NCBI GenBank assembly: GCA_965267605.1
Contig: OZ254088.1
Coordinates: 2,604,001-2,668,000, forward strand
DNA: 64,000 nt
Source: G965267605 sp965267605
GTDB taxonomy: Bacteria; Bacteroidota; Bacteroidia; Flavobacteriales_E; Vicingaceae
Direction: 5' to 3'
Both the position numbers and the translations under genes were made by a program. Under the pieces are notes generated by a model. That model was not told the origin of the DNA and made no database searches. It saw nothing but the letters and a program-made list of their open reading frames with translations. How positions within the stretch are numbered: position 1 is the first letter of the stretch; every line of letters begins with the position of its first letter. Below, in pieces: positions 31,489 to 39,825 of the stretch.

Positions 31489-32654
31489 TTCATACTACAC
31501 CAAATACCCAAGGCTTCTACGGTCGATACGGAGGTGCATTCATTCCAGAGATGCTACAACGGAACGTAGAGGAGCTGAAAGAAGTCTACGTGTCCATGCT
31601 AGACGATCCTTCCTTTCAAGCGGAACTCCATCAACTGCTCCGTGAGTATGTAGGGCGGCCTACGCCTTTGTACGAGGCGAAGAACTTAAGCGAACATTAC
31701 GGTTTTAGCATACTTCTAAAGCGGGAGGATCTATGTCATACCGGGGCCCACAAGATCAACAACACTGTTGGACAGGCATTGATTGCCAAACGACTCGGTA
31801 AGCAGCGCATCATTGCAGAAACGGGTGCGGGTCAGCATGGTGTGGCTACGGCTACCGCATGCGCGCTACTTGGATTGGAGTGTATCGTGTATATGGGTGA
31901 GAAGGATATCCACAGACAAGCACCCAACGTTGCAAGAATGAAACTGTTAGGGGCAGAGGTTCGCGCTGTGCGCTCGGGAAGTCGCACGCTTAAAGATGCC
32001 ACAAACGAAGCTATACGAGACTGGATCAATCACGTTGAAGACACCCATTATATCATAGGAAGTGTTGTGGGTCCTCACCCCTACCCCGATCTGGTGGCTA
32101 GACTTCAAGCCATTATTTCAGAAGAGATCAAGGACCAATTGGATGGCTTGCCAACACACATCATTGCTTGTGTAGGAGGAGGATCCAATGCCATAGGTGC
32201 GTTCTACCATTTTCTGGAGGAACCGTCCGTGCAATTGATTGGTGTTGAAGCAGCAGGCCTCGGTGTTGATAGTGGTGAAAGCGCAGCAACATTGGCGTTA
32301 GGGAATCCTGGTGTAATACATGCAAGCATGACCTATCTGATGCAGAATAAAGACGGTCAAATTACTGAACCGCATAGTATTTCTGCGGGATTGGATTACC
32401 CGGGAATTGGACCCATTCACGCATACCTACACGATAGTAAAAGAGTAAAGTACACAAGTGTAACTGATGAACAGGCATTGCGAGCAGGCGTGCGGCTGTC
32501 GAGAACTGAGGGAATCATTCCAGCACTGGAATCAGCCCACGCCCTCGCTATGCTGGATGAATTAACACTGGAGAAAGACGCAACCGTAGTAGTGAATCTC
32601 AGCGGTCGCGGAGACAAAGATTTGGAAACATATAGTAACACATTGCGATTATGA
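31485..32654 (+). CDS. trpB: Tryptophan synthase beta chain
   Basis: A 389-residue PLP enzyme joining indole and serine. The PLP lysine lies in LCHTGAHKINNTVGQAL, the phosphate cradle is CVGGGSNAIGAFYHF, and AETGAGQHGVATATACA and GRGDKDLETY are canonical. This is a TrpB1-type sequence. The expected partner trpA is not next to it: an aromatic amino acid hydroxylase gene lies between them. Confidence 0.96.
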   Translation: MIHTTPNTQGFYGRYGGAFIPEMLQRNVEELKEVYVSMLDDPSFQAELHQLLREYVGRPTPLYEAKNLSEHYGFSILLKREDLCHTGAHKINNTVGQALIAKRLGKQRIIAETGAGQHGVATATACALLGLECIVYMGEKDIHRQAPNVARMKLLGAEVRAVRSGSRTLKDATNEAIRDWINHVEDTHYIIGSVVGPHPYPDLVARLQAIISEEIKDQLDGLPTHIIACVGGGSNAIGAFYHFLEEPSVQLIGVEAAGLGVDSGESAATLALGNPGVIHASMTYLMQNKDGQITEPHSISAGLDYPGIGPIHAYLHDSKRVKYTSVTDEQALRAGVRLSRTEGIIPALESAHALAMLDELTLEKDATVVVNLSGRGDKDLETYSNTLRL

Positions 32655-33388
32655 GACAGGAGTACAACAAATACACAACAGAGGATCAGGAAGTATGGAG
32701 AATCCTCTTCGAACGACAATTGGCTAATCTTAAGGACAAGTCATGTAAAACGTATTTGCAATGTATCTACGAATTGGACGATGTTCTCAATGCGGACGCT
32801 ATTCCAAGATTCGAGGATCTGGGTAGCAGATTGGAGCAGGCTACGGGGTGGAATATTCACGTAGTGCCGGGATTGATTCCTGTAGATGAATTCTTTGCGC
32901 TATTGAATCAACGCATGTTCTGCTCTTCCACGTGGGTAAGAAGCAGAGAGATGCTGGATTACCTGGAGGAGCCTGACATGTTCCACGACATAACGGGTCA
33001 TACGCCCCTACTGATCAACCAGAAATACGCTGATTTTATGCAGGAATTCGGTGCCCTGGGCGTGAAATACGCAGACGACTCTAATATCGTGGTGCAACTC
33101 CAAAGGTTGTACTGGTTCACCATAGAATTTGGCGTGATGAAAGGTGTTGGTAAGCCCCTCGTTTACGGTGCTGGTATCGCATCATCCTTTGGTGAAACAA
33201 ATCACATTTATGAGAAAGGGATCGAGATCCTTGATTTCGACCTTGAGAAAGTAATGAATAACGACTTCGTGAATTCTGAAATACAAATGAGGTACTACGC
33301 TATTGAACAATTGGATGACCTCTATGAGATGATTGATGAGCTTCGCGATTACCTCAAGACAACTTCACACACATCTGTTTTAATATGA
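32651..33388 (+). CDS. Aromatic amino acid hydroxylase (phenylalanine 4-monooxygenase family)
   Basis: A 245-residue non-haem iron, pterin-dependent hydroxylase of bacterial length (no regulatory domain). The iron ligands are present: PDMFHDITGHTPLL (His-x4-His) and, further on, the Glu in LYWFTIEFGVMK; VYGAGIASSFGETNHI matches the family YGAGxxSSFGE. Family members convert Phe to Tyr, and some bacterial relatives hydroxylate Trp. It overlaps trpB and trpA by 4 bases each, so it is translated as part of the trp operon. Its substrate is undecided: Phe hydroxylation is the default, but the context makes Trp 5-hydroxylation worth testing. Confidence 0.93.
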   Translation: MRQEYNKYTTEDQEVWRILFERQLANLKDKSCKTYLQCIYELDDVLNADAIPRFEDLGSRLEQATGWNIHVVPGLIPVDEFFALLNQRMFCSSTWVRSREMLDYLEEPDMFHDITGHTPLLINQKYADFMQEFGALGVKYADDSNIVVQLQRLYWFTIEFGVMKGVGKPLVYGAGIASSFGETNHIYEKGIEILDFDLEKVMNNDFVNSEIQMRYYAIEQLDDLYEMIDELRDYLKTTSHTSVLI

Positions 33389-34152
33389 ACAAGCTTCAAA
33401 AAAAGTTATTGGATAAACCCAGTAATCTGATCAACATATACTGCACCGCGGGTTATCCCAACAAAGACTCGCTGTTGAAGATCGTTCCTGCTTTAGCGGA
33501 ATCAGGGGCAGACATGGCGGAAATCGGAATTCCTTATTCAGACCCACTGGCGGATGGCACAACCATTCAGCAAAGTAGCGCACAAGCGCTACGAAACGGA
33601 ATGACATTGGAATTGATTTTTCAGCAGCTCAAGCAGTTGGAAGTTGACGTACCTCTGATCCTAATGGGGTATTTCAATAGTGTACTACAATATGGTATTG
33701 CACGGTTTTGTGAAGAATGCGTACGTTCAGGAGTAAGTGGGGTTATTCTTCCAGATGTGCCGTTAAACTATTACGAAGAGCATCTCGAACCTCTGTTCGA
33801 TTCATATGAACTAAGCATGATCTTTCTGGTGTCTCCTCAAACGAGTGAGGAAAGAAGAAAACAAATTGATGCAAAGAGCTCGGCTTTCATCTACGCGGTA
33901 AGCAGCTCTTCCACAACAGGAAAGTCAACAGGAATACAAGATGCTGTTCCTTACCTGCAATCACTAAGCTCCCTTCATCATCCGGTTATGGTTGGCTTTA
34001 ATATTAGTTCAAACGAGGATGTAGAAATAGCACATGCGCATTCCGCGGGTGCCATCATTGGTTCTGCATTTATACGAAACCTTGATCCTGAAAACGAGGC
34101 GGAATCAACAAGAGAATTTATGTCCAACATCATTGAAACTTCACTGGTATGA
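33385..34152 (+). CDS. trpA: Tryptophan synthase alpha chain
   Basis: A 255-residue TIM barrel cleaving indole-glycerol phosphate to indole. The catalytic Glu is in DMAEIGIPYSDPLADGTTIQ and the Asp in the same segment; VILPDVPLNYYEEH, YAVSSSSTTGKSTGIQ and MVGFNISSNED are family motifs (the usual SVTGxTG appears as SSSTTGKSTG). Overlaps by 4 bases with the hydroxylase upstream and with the DAHP synthase downstream. Confidence 0.95.
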   Translation: MNKLQKKLLDKPSNLINIYCTAGYPNKDSLLKIVPALAESGADMAEIGIPYSDPLADGTTIQQSSAQALRNGMTLELIFQQLKQLEVDVPLILMGYFNSVLQYGIARFCEECVRSGVSGVILPDVPLNYYEEHLEPLFDSYELSMIFLVSPQTSEERRKQIDAKSSAFIYAVSSSSTTGKSTGIQDAVPYLQSLSSLHHPVMVGFNISSNEDVEIAHAHSAGAIIGSAFIRNLDPENEAESTREFMSNIIETSLV

Positions 34153-35156
34153 TTATTCAATTAGAACAAAACCTAACCGAAGAAACACTGTCTGGATTAG
34201 GACAGCAGTTAGACAAAATTGGTATCCAGAGTCATCGTGTAACTACGCAGCTGAACGATTACCTGGTATGTGTTAACGGTGAGATGACGGATCTCCGTAC
34301 GATCGGAATTCTACCAGGAGTGAAAGACATTCATCGGGTCAACAGTCCGCATCAATTGGTAAGTAGAAAATGGAAGGTTGGGCGTACCGCCATTGATCTG
34401 GGTGATGGTGTGTCCATAGGAAACAATGGCGTGACGTTGATGGGTGGGCCCTGTAGCATTGAAAACGAAAGGCAGATAGAAAGCACTGTGGCTGCACTTC
34501 TAGAGAACGGTGTAAAGATTATGCGAGGTGGAGTTTACAAGCCAAGAACCAATCCATATAGCTTCCGCGGCCTGGGGCTTGAAGGATTGAAACTCTTCTA
34601 TAAGCACTGCTCGGAAAACGGGATAAAGGTAATCACCGAGGTAATGGAGGCATCTCAGATAGATGACATGCTGGACTATGTTGACATCCTTCAGGTTGGC
34701 GCGCGTAATTCTCAGAACTTTAATCTGCTGGACGCCTTGGGAGATATCGATAAACCTGTAATGATCAAGCGTGGTATTAGTGGGAGCATTGATGAGCTCC
34801 TGCACTCTGCAGAGTATGTCTTCAAAAATGGAAACGAGAAGATCATTCTCTGTGAACGTGGTATAAGAACTTTCGAAAGGGCTTCTCGAAATACGCTTGA
34901 CCTGAATGCTGTACCCATATTGAGAGAGAAATCACATCTTCCAATTGTTGTAGATCCATCTCACGGTATCGGAATTCGGCAGCACGTAATGCCTATGGCG
35001 CTGGCCGGGGTTGCCGCTGGTGCGGATGGCATCATCGTTGAGATTCACGAAACACCTGAGGAGGCCGCCACAGATGCCGCGCAAACTTTGGATTTCAGGC
35101 AATTCAAAGTGCTGGTGGAAAAGGTGAGAAGTGTTGAAGAAGCCCTGCGTTCATAA
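34149..35156 (+). CDS. aroF: 3-deoxy-7-phosphoheptulonate (DAHP) synthase, type I-beta with regulatory N-domain
   Basis: A 335-residue enzyme condensing PEP and erythrose 4-phosphate, the entry step of the shikimate pathway. Catalytic motifs: GGPCSIENERQ, GGVYKPRTNPYSFRGLG, VGARNSQNFNLL, VMIKRGISGSIDE, ILCERGIRTFE and VVDPSHGIGIRQH. The first ~75 residues form a ferredoxin-like domain as in the Thermotoga type enzyme, which mediates feedback inhibition. As last gene of the trp operon it ties aromatic carbon entry to tryptophan demand. The symbol is used loosely for this class. Confidence 0.92.
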   Translation: MIIQLEQNLTEETLSGLGQQLDKIGIQSHRVTTQLNDYLVCVNGEMTDLRTIGILPGVKDIHRVNSPHQLVSRKWKVGRTAIDLGDGVSIGNNGVTLMGGPCSIENERQIESTVAALLENGVKIMRGGVYKPRTNPYSFRGLGLEGLKLFYKHCSENGIKVITEVMEASQIDDMLDYVDILQVGARNSQNFNLLDALGDIDKPVMIKRGISGSIDELLHSAEYVFKNGNEKIILCERGIRTFERASRNTLDLNAVPILREKSHLPIVVDPSHGIGIRQHVMPMALAGVAAGADGIIVEIHETPEEAATDAAQTLDFRQFKVLVEKVRSVEEALRS

Positions 35157-35207
35157 GAATGAACAAGAACGTAAATAGATTGTGGTCAAGAGTAGGTAAT
35201 TTACATT

Positions 35208-36284
35208 ATCAACTGGAACGATCGCCATATCAAAGGACGGGGTGCAACATCAAATCCCGCAAACAGGTTCTTACAAAATAGGGCCGAGCCCGACAACACA
35301 TTCCTGGAGTTTTGCCGATTTGAGGATGAAGATCCGGATCATAACCGCACAGAGATCATTGAGGTCTATCCCAAGAAGGTAATCAACAAGGTTCCCAGTC
35401 CAGACATACCCATGGACTATTCCGTTAATCCTTATCAGGGGTGCGAGCACGGATGCGTGTATTGTTATGCGCGACCTACCCACGAATATTGGGGATACAG
35501 TCCGGGGTTAGATTTTGAACGGAAGATCCTGGTTAAACCCAACGCCCCGGAGTTGCTGATGAAACAATTGAGTTCAAAATCGTGGCACCCAGCTCCGATC
35601 ATGTTCTCAGGGAACACTGATTGCTACCAACCCGTGGAAAGGGAACTACAGCTTACCCGGCAGATGCTGAATATCCTTCTCGAGTACAGAAATCCCGTTG
35701 GCATCATTACTAAGAATAGCTTGATATTGAGGGACGTAGACATTCTTAGGGAAATGCATGCGCACAACCTTGTGCGTGTGGTTATGTCCGTAACCTCACT
35801 TACGGAATCTACCCGAAGGATTATGGAACCACGGACCTCCAGTTGTAAAAACAGGTTGAAGGCAATTGAGGTCTTATCTCAGATTGGTATACCCGTAACC
35901 GTGAATCTGGCACCAATCATACCTGGAATCAATGACCATGAGATTCCTTCCATCCTTGAGGCTGTATCCAAAGCAGGGGCTGTTAAAGCCAACTATATTA
36001 TGGTGCGATTGAACGGTGCCATTAAAGATATCTTTGAGCGTTGGGTCCAGGAGAATTTCCCTGATCGTGCACAAAAGGTGATGAACCAGATTGCTTCGCT
36101 TCATGGTGGTATGCACAACGATAGCCGGTTTGGAATGCGGATGCGTGGTGAGGGGAAGATTGCTGAACAGATCAGGTCATTGTTTAAAATTCAGCATCGC
36201 AAATGGTTTGAGCCATACGAAAGTGAACCGATGAACGTTCAAGACTTCCGCAAAATGACCAAAGGTCAGTTTCCTTTGTTTTAA
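35208..36284 (+). CDS. PA0069-family (SplB-like) radical SAM protein with ATC in the start position
   Basis: A ~358-residue radical SAM protein. The [4Fe-4S] site is PYQGCEHGCVYCYARPTHEY (C-x3-C-x2-C), and FSGNTDCYQPVE, VGIITKNS and MVRLNGAIKDIF are family features. An ATG at 35412 lies in the middle of a conserved region. The open frame extends upstream and encodes the family N-terminus (WNDRHIKGRGATSNPANRF), but contains no ATG, GTG or TTG after the in-frame TAG at 35193. The codon at the expected Met is ATC at 35208. Its context, TAATTTACATT-ATC, matches TAATTTACATT-ATG before the next gene, so a changed start codon or an AUC start is proposed. Confidence 0.8.
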   Translation: MNWNDRHIKGRGATSNPANRFLQNRAEPDNTFLEFCRFEDEDPDHNRTEIIEVYPKKVINKVPSPDIPMDYSVNPYQGCEHGCVYCYARPTHEYWGYSPGLDFERKILVKPNAPELLMKQLSSKSWHPAPIMFSGNTDCYQPVERELQLTRQMLNILLEYRNPVGIITKNSLILRDVDILREMHAHNLVRVVMSVTSLTESTRRIMEPRTSSCKNRLKAIEVLSQIGIPVTVNLAPIIPGINDHEIPSILEAVSKAGAVKANYIMVRLNGAIKDIFERWVQENFPDRAQKVMNQIASLHGGMHNDSRFGMRMRGEGKIAEQIRSLFKIQHRKWFEPYESEPMNVQDFRKMTKGQFPLF

Positions 36285-36292
36285 TTTACATT

Positions 36293-36802
36293 ATGAAACG
36301 ATTCGTGCTTCTTTCCTTTATGGGGTTGATGTTGCTTGGCTGCCGTGAAAGATTGATGGAAGGCAAACCAGCACCTAATATTGAAGCACAGATGGTTAAC
36401 GGTAAGATGTTCAATCTTGCTGATTACAGGGGTAAATATGTCATTGTAGATTTCTGGGCAAGCTGGTGCGGCCCATGTAAGAAGGAAGCGCCACATCTTG
36501 TCGGGCTGTATTCCGAGTATAGGGAGAAAGTATATACGGATGCCGATGGACTAGATATCGTAAGCATTGCGTTGGAACGCAGCGATTCTATCACGCAAGA
36601 GGTAGCCGCTGAAATAGGTTACAATTGGCCGAACCAGATCGTACTCTTAAAGGGAAACGCGGTAAGGGATTCTATCACGAACGACTATGTGGTTGACTTC
36701 ATTCCGGCTACGTACCTTATTGGACCGCAAGGAGAAATGATCCTCGAATACACCGATCTGGGAGACATTGAAGATTATCTGGATACAAAGGTTAAACAGT
36801 GA
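36293..36802 (+). CDS. TlpA-like thioredoxin-fold lipoprotein
   Basis: A 169-residue protein with a lipoprotein signal (RFVLLSFMGLMLLGC) and a TlpA/ResA-type thioredoxin domain. The redox site is VDFWASWCGPCKKEAPHL (CGPC) and the cis-proline region is VDFIPATYLIGPQGEMI. It should reduce or isomerise disulfides in the periplasm, for example of cytochrome c apoproteins or secreted proteins. The following gene is a tandem paralogue overlapping by 4 bases. Confidence 0.88.
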   Translation: MKRFVLLSFMGLMLLGCRERLMEGKPAPNIEAQMVNGKMFNLADYRGKYVIVDFWASWCGPCKKEAPHLVGLYSEYREKVYTDADGLDIVSIALERSDSITQEVAAEIGYNWPNQIVLLKGNAVRDSITNDYVVDFIPATYLIGPQGEMILEYTDLGDIEDYLDTKVKQ

Positions 36803-37305
36803 AAAGGATTATAGCGATTGGGTTGGTGTTGATGCTTACTGGTTGTTCTTCGCACCGACAAAGTGGAGATTTAGCCCCCGATTTTGAGGTAACACGAATC
36901 GATGGAAATACATTCAAGCTTACTCAACTTCGAGGCAAATATGTGTTGTTGTATTTCTGGGGTAGTTGGTGCGGCCCTTGCAGACAAGAAGCCCCTGCAC
37001 TCACCATTACGTACATGAACCTTCAGAACTCAGAATTTGTAGATGGTGAGGGATTCGAAATTGTTTCAGTCGCGCTTGAGAAGAACGGAGATAAGGCCCA
37101 TGAAGTTGCAAGCAACCTTGGGTTCAATTGGCCCAATCAGATTGTTGAAGAGTCACCATTTGTTAGAATGTCTCCGCTAGGGAGCATGTATGGAGTTACC
37201 GACATTCCAGCTAAGTTCTTAATTGGACCAGATGGTAAGATCGTGCTTGCTCATACAAAGTTGGAAGAGATCAGTGCATACCTCAACGAACGTGTTAAAG
37301 AGTAA
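36799..37305 (+). CDS. TlpA-like thioredoxin-fold lipoprotein (tandem paralogue)
   Basis: A 168-residue lipoprotein starting with GTG in a GTGA overlap with the previous stop. Leader KRIIAIGLVLMLTGC, redox site YFWGSWCGPCRQEAPAL, cis-Pro region TDIPAKFLIGPDGKIV. It matches its upstream neighbour throughout (EGFEIVSVALEK against DGLDIVSIALER; FNWPNQIV against YNWPNQIV), so the pair arose by duplication. Probably a two-step periplasmic thiol relay or redundant enzymes. Confidence 0.88.
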   Translation: MKRIIAIGLVLMLTGCSSHRQSGDLAPDFEVTRIDGNTFKLTQLRGKYVLLYFWGSWCGPCRQEAPALTITYMNLQNSEFVDGEGFEIVSVALEKNGDKAHEVASNLGFNWPNQIVEESPFVRMSPLGSMYGVTDIPAKFLIGPDGKIVLAHTKLEEISAYLNERVKE

Positions 37306-37330
37306 CCGCATGAAGTGACTATTACTGGGA

Positions 37331-38161
37331 TTGCTGATGACGCTGGTTTGGAACATTAACGGCCAAAACGTTCATGGCACATGGGAAGGATACCTTGACC
37401 AAACCGAGGAAGCCCTCAAGAGAGGTAATTACGAGAATTTTTGGGAAATGGGATTATGGAAGAAGGGTGAGAAAACGCATAAGCTTCGACTTACATTCGT
37501 TCAGACGGACAGAACTTTTACCGGAGAGTACAGGATAGCATCAGCCGGGGACACAACCCACTACGCAAGGTTCAAGATCATGGGTGGCGTGGAAAACAAC
37601 AAACTCATCTATGCTACCAGTGAACGCATCTATGAGGCGAAGCGTCCGCGTGTGGTTTTCTGTTTTAACAAGGCAAAATTGACTTACAGTCAACGGGACG
37701 GGTACGAGTACCTCGAAGGAACCTGGGAAGGATGGGTAACCAAGGATCAAACTTGCGCAGGCGCAGTCGTTCAGGTAAGAAGAAAACTACCACCGAAGAA
37801 AGAAGAGAAAAAAGTGAAACTAACACTGGGAAGAAACACTGTTCTAAGGCAGAGAATAGTTACCCGTGAAGACACTATCAACCTGCATGTTTGGGATGCC
37901 AATCGCGTGGATGGCGATAGCATTACTTTACTGGTTAACGGGAAAAAGGTTTTGGAACATCACGCCATCACCAAAAAGGAGAAAGGGTTGACCATTCCGC
38001 TACAACGGGGCAAAAATCTTGTTGTACTGCACGCAGAGAATCTGGGTAAGACACCACCAAATACAGCTGCCATTGAAGTGATAGCCGGTAAAAAACGAAA
38101 GACTGTAATCCTAAGCTCCGACACGAAAAAATCGGAAGCGATCCGAATCAGGAAGAAGTAA
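37331..38161 (+). CDS. Secreted protein of unknown function, start region damaged by TGA
   Basis: About 276 residues from a TTG at 37331. The true reading probably began at the ATG at 37310: ATG AAG TGA then LLLGLLMTLVWNINGQ, an excellent signal peptide interrupted by a stop as third codon (37316-37318). Translation can restart only at the TTG 37331 or ATG 37337, which would shorten the signal to ~11 residues. The mature part has a beta-rich domain (NVHGTWEGYLDQTEE, YLEGTWEGWVTKD) repeated twice, then a Lys-rich linker and a beta domain (VDGDSITLLVNGKKVLEH) common in Bacteroidota. Function unknown. Confidence 0.65.
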   Translation: MLMTLVWNINGQNVHGTWEGYLDQTEEALKRGNYENFWEMGLWKKGEKTHKLRLTFVQTDRTFTGEYRIASAGDTTHYARFKIMGGVENNKLIYATSERIYEAKRPRVVFCFNKAKLTYSQRDGYEYLEGTWEGWVTKDQTCAGAVVQVRRKLPPKKEEKKVKLTLGRNTVLRQRIVTREDTINLHVWDANRVDGDSITLLVNGKKVLEHHAITKKEKGLTIPLQRGKNLVVLHAENLGKTPPNTAAIEVIAGKKRKTVILSSDTKKSEAIRIRKK

Positions 38162-38557
38162 TCACATCGCGTCAAACACCTCATCCACGGGTTCCCACAG
38201 CTCGATCTTGTTTCCTTCAAGATCAACAATATGAGCGAACTTTCCGTAATCGAATTCTTGAATTTCGCCCACTACCTGCACCCCACTGTTTCTTAACTCT
38301 TCGAGAAGATCTACCAGGTTTTCTACCCGGTAATTGATCATGAATTGTTTGTCTGATGGGTCAAAATACTTGGTGTCTTCATTGAAAGGACTCCATTGTA
38401 AGTAGCCGTTCTTCTCAGGATCCTCTTCTTTGCGAAACTTAAAGGAACATCCATATTCATCGGTGTTCATTCCCAGGTGCTCCTTGTACCATTCCTTCAC
38501 TTTCTGTGGGTCTTTGCACTTGAAGAAGATGCCCCCTATGCCTGTTACTTTTTTCAT
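38162..38557 (-). CDS. VOC (glyoxalase/bleomycin-resistance fold) family protein
   Basis: A 131-residue protein of the vicinal oxygen chelate superfamily: KVTGIGGIFFKCKDPQKVKE, WYKEHLG, then a second half VENLVDLLEELRNSGVQVVG and FAHIVDLEGNKIELWEP. This is the single-chain length of small VOC enzymes. Substrate not predictable. The ATG at 38557 is used (38563 is TTG). Its stop abuts that of the convergent gene with no gap, so no terminator fits between them. Confidence 0.88.
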   Translation of the reverse strand: MKKVTGIGGIFFKCKDPQKVKEWYKEHLGMNTDEYGCSFKFRKEEDPEKNGYLQWSPFNEDTKYFDPSDKQFMINYRVENLVDLLEELRNSGVQVVGEIQEFDYGKFAHIVDLEGNKIELWEPVDEVFDAM

Positions 38558-38635
38558 ATTCAATGGGTTATCGATCGGTTACAAGAAAACTATTATTTTT
38601 GACCTGCCTACGGTTCTGATCAGATCACATCTGTG

Positions 38636-38778
38636 AAGATTAAAAGGGAATCAGGTGAAATTCCTGAACTGTTCCCGCAGCTGTAAGCACCGAGTTGAAC
38701 CGGCATTCTTGCCACTGTCTTGAGAAATTAAGGACGGGAAGGCGCCAGGTTCAGGTGTAAGTCAGAAGACCTGCCGCA
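38636..38778 (+). ncRNA. Cobalamin (B12) riboswitch
   Basis: The conserved B12-box AGTCAGAAGACCTGCC is at 38760-38775. Upstream are the core elements AGGTGAAATTCCTGAA (38654 on), CCCGCAGCTGTAAGC (38674 on), TTGCCACTG (38709 on) and GGGAAGGCG (38736 on). Order and spacing match the class I riboswitch that represses B12 uptake genes when adenosylcobalamin binds. It precedes a four-gene B12 surface-uptake operon. Confidence 0.95.
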
Positions 38779-38813
38779 TGCATTAAATAAAACAGCTTTC
38801 GGGATAAAGGCTC

Positions 38814-38862
38814 GTTGGATTCTGGGAATTCTCCAACACTTTACCCTGTTTACTTTAAACAG
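38814..38862 (+). promoter_or_regulatory. Hairpins between riboswitch and first ATG, likely expression platform
   Basis: TTGGA (38815-38819) can pair with TCCAA (38832-38836), and CTGTTTA (38846-38852) with TAAACAG (38856-38862). The second ends 6 bases before the ATG at 38869. Neither has a long T-run, so control of translation start is more likely than termination. Confidence 0.5.
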
Positions 38863-38868
38863 TGTACA

Positions 38869-39825
38869 ATGAAAAAACTAATTGTAATTATTGGCGTGCT
38901 TGTGGGTACCTCCGCAATCGCGCAGACTCCATCTTATTTTGATAATCTTCCAATTGGAACAGATACATTCTGGGATGGATCAGATCTATCCGGTGGCTTC
39001 GCAGATGGAGACGCATTCTTTCATAACACATGGGACACAGCATGGAGTTACTGGTCAGCTGGGTGGGCTTATTCTAATGTAACAGACACAACCAATCCAG
39101 GACCTGGAAATCTATTCGGCTGTGCAGCGTACACAGATTGGTCTTCAACCGGTAGTTATGCGGTTGGACAGCAAGGGTCACGAATTCGACTGCTTCCTGG
39201 CGCGGCCAACCCTCCCCATGCGGTTTGGATCACCAATTCCACTTATGCATATATAAGCATGCGAGATGGTGATGCATTCGCGAAAAAGTTTGGAGGAACC
39301 AGTGGGAACGATCCAGATTGGTTCAAGGTTACAATCCGCGGATATAGCGGAGGGACACTTACAAACGACAGTGTGGAACACTATCTGGCAGATTTCCGCT
39401 TCTCTAATAACCAATTAGACTACATAAGAAAAGATTGGTTACCGGTTTCGTTGACCAACCTCGGGAACGTAGACAGCCTTGTGTTTCAACTTTCCTCCTC
39501 AGACAATGGTAGTTTCGGAATAAACACACCAGCTTTCTTCTGTATAGACGACTTCAACGCACCTTGGGGTAGTATTAGAGAGCAATTGCATAAGAAACTC
39601 CAAATCGCCCCGAACCCTGCAACCGATCGGATCAATATCCAACTACCGCTGGATACTGACGGAGAATTACAAATTGTGGACCTGAACGGGAAAGTAGTTC
39701 TGAACCAACGCGTGAGAGAACTCAACAATATGGTCGATGTACGAGGATTGAATGTCGGGGTGTACCTGGTTAATGTTAAGACACGCGATCAGGTATTCCA
39801 GAATAAGCTGGTCATTACACAGTAA
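38869..39825 (+). CDS. DUF4465 (BtuH-like) surface protein with T9SS sorting domain
   Basis: A 318-residue secreted protein, first gene after the B12 riboswitch. Signal peptide KKLIVIIGVLVGTSAIAQ; then a DUF4465-type domain (~20-235) with GSDLSGGFADGDAFFHNTW, SWAYSNVTD-like strands, and PAFFCIDDFNAPWGS at its end. A T9SS type A sorting domain follows (IAPNPATDRINIQLPLD). DUF4465-type proteins recur in B12-regulated loci of Bacteroidetes, and BtuH B12-binding surface proteins are of this general kind; I recall this link from memory. Surface capture of cobalamin is the likely role. The ATG at 38869 fits the signal peptide. Confidence 0.82.
   Translation: MKKLIVIIGVLVGTSAIAQTPSYFDNLPIGTDTFWDGSDLSGGFADGDAFFHNTWDTAWSYWSAGWAYSNVTDTTNPGPGNLFGCAAYTDWSSTGSYAVGQQGSRIRLLPGAANPPHAVWITNSTYAYISMRDGDAFAKKFGGTSGNDPDWFKVTIRGYSGGTLTNDSVEHYLADFRFSNNQLDYIRKDWLPVSLTNLGNVDSLVFQLSSSDNGSFGINTPAFFCIDDFNAPWGSIREQLHKKLQIAPNPATDRINIQLPLDTDGELQIVDLNGKVVLNQRVRELNNMVDVRGLNVGVYLVNVKTRDQVFQNKLVITQ

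Noticed and set aside
35159..35280. ATG at 35159 as the start of the radical SAM gene or of a small upstream gene
   Set aside because: It is in a different frame from the conserved N-terminus and the frame stops within about 40 codons with no recognisable product.
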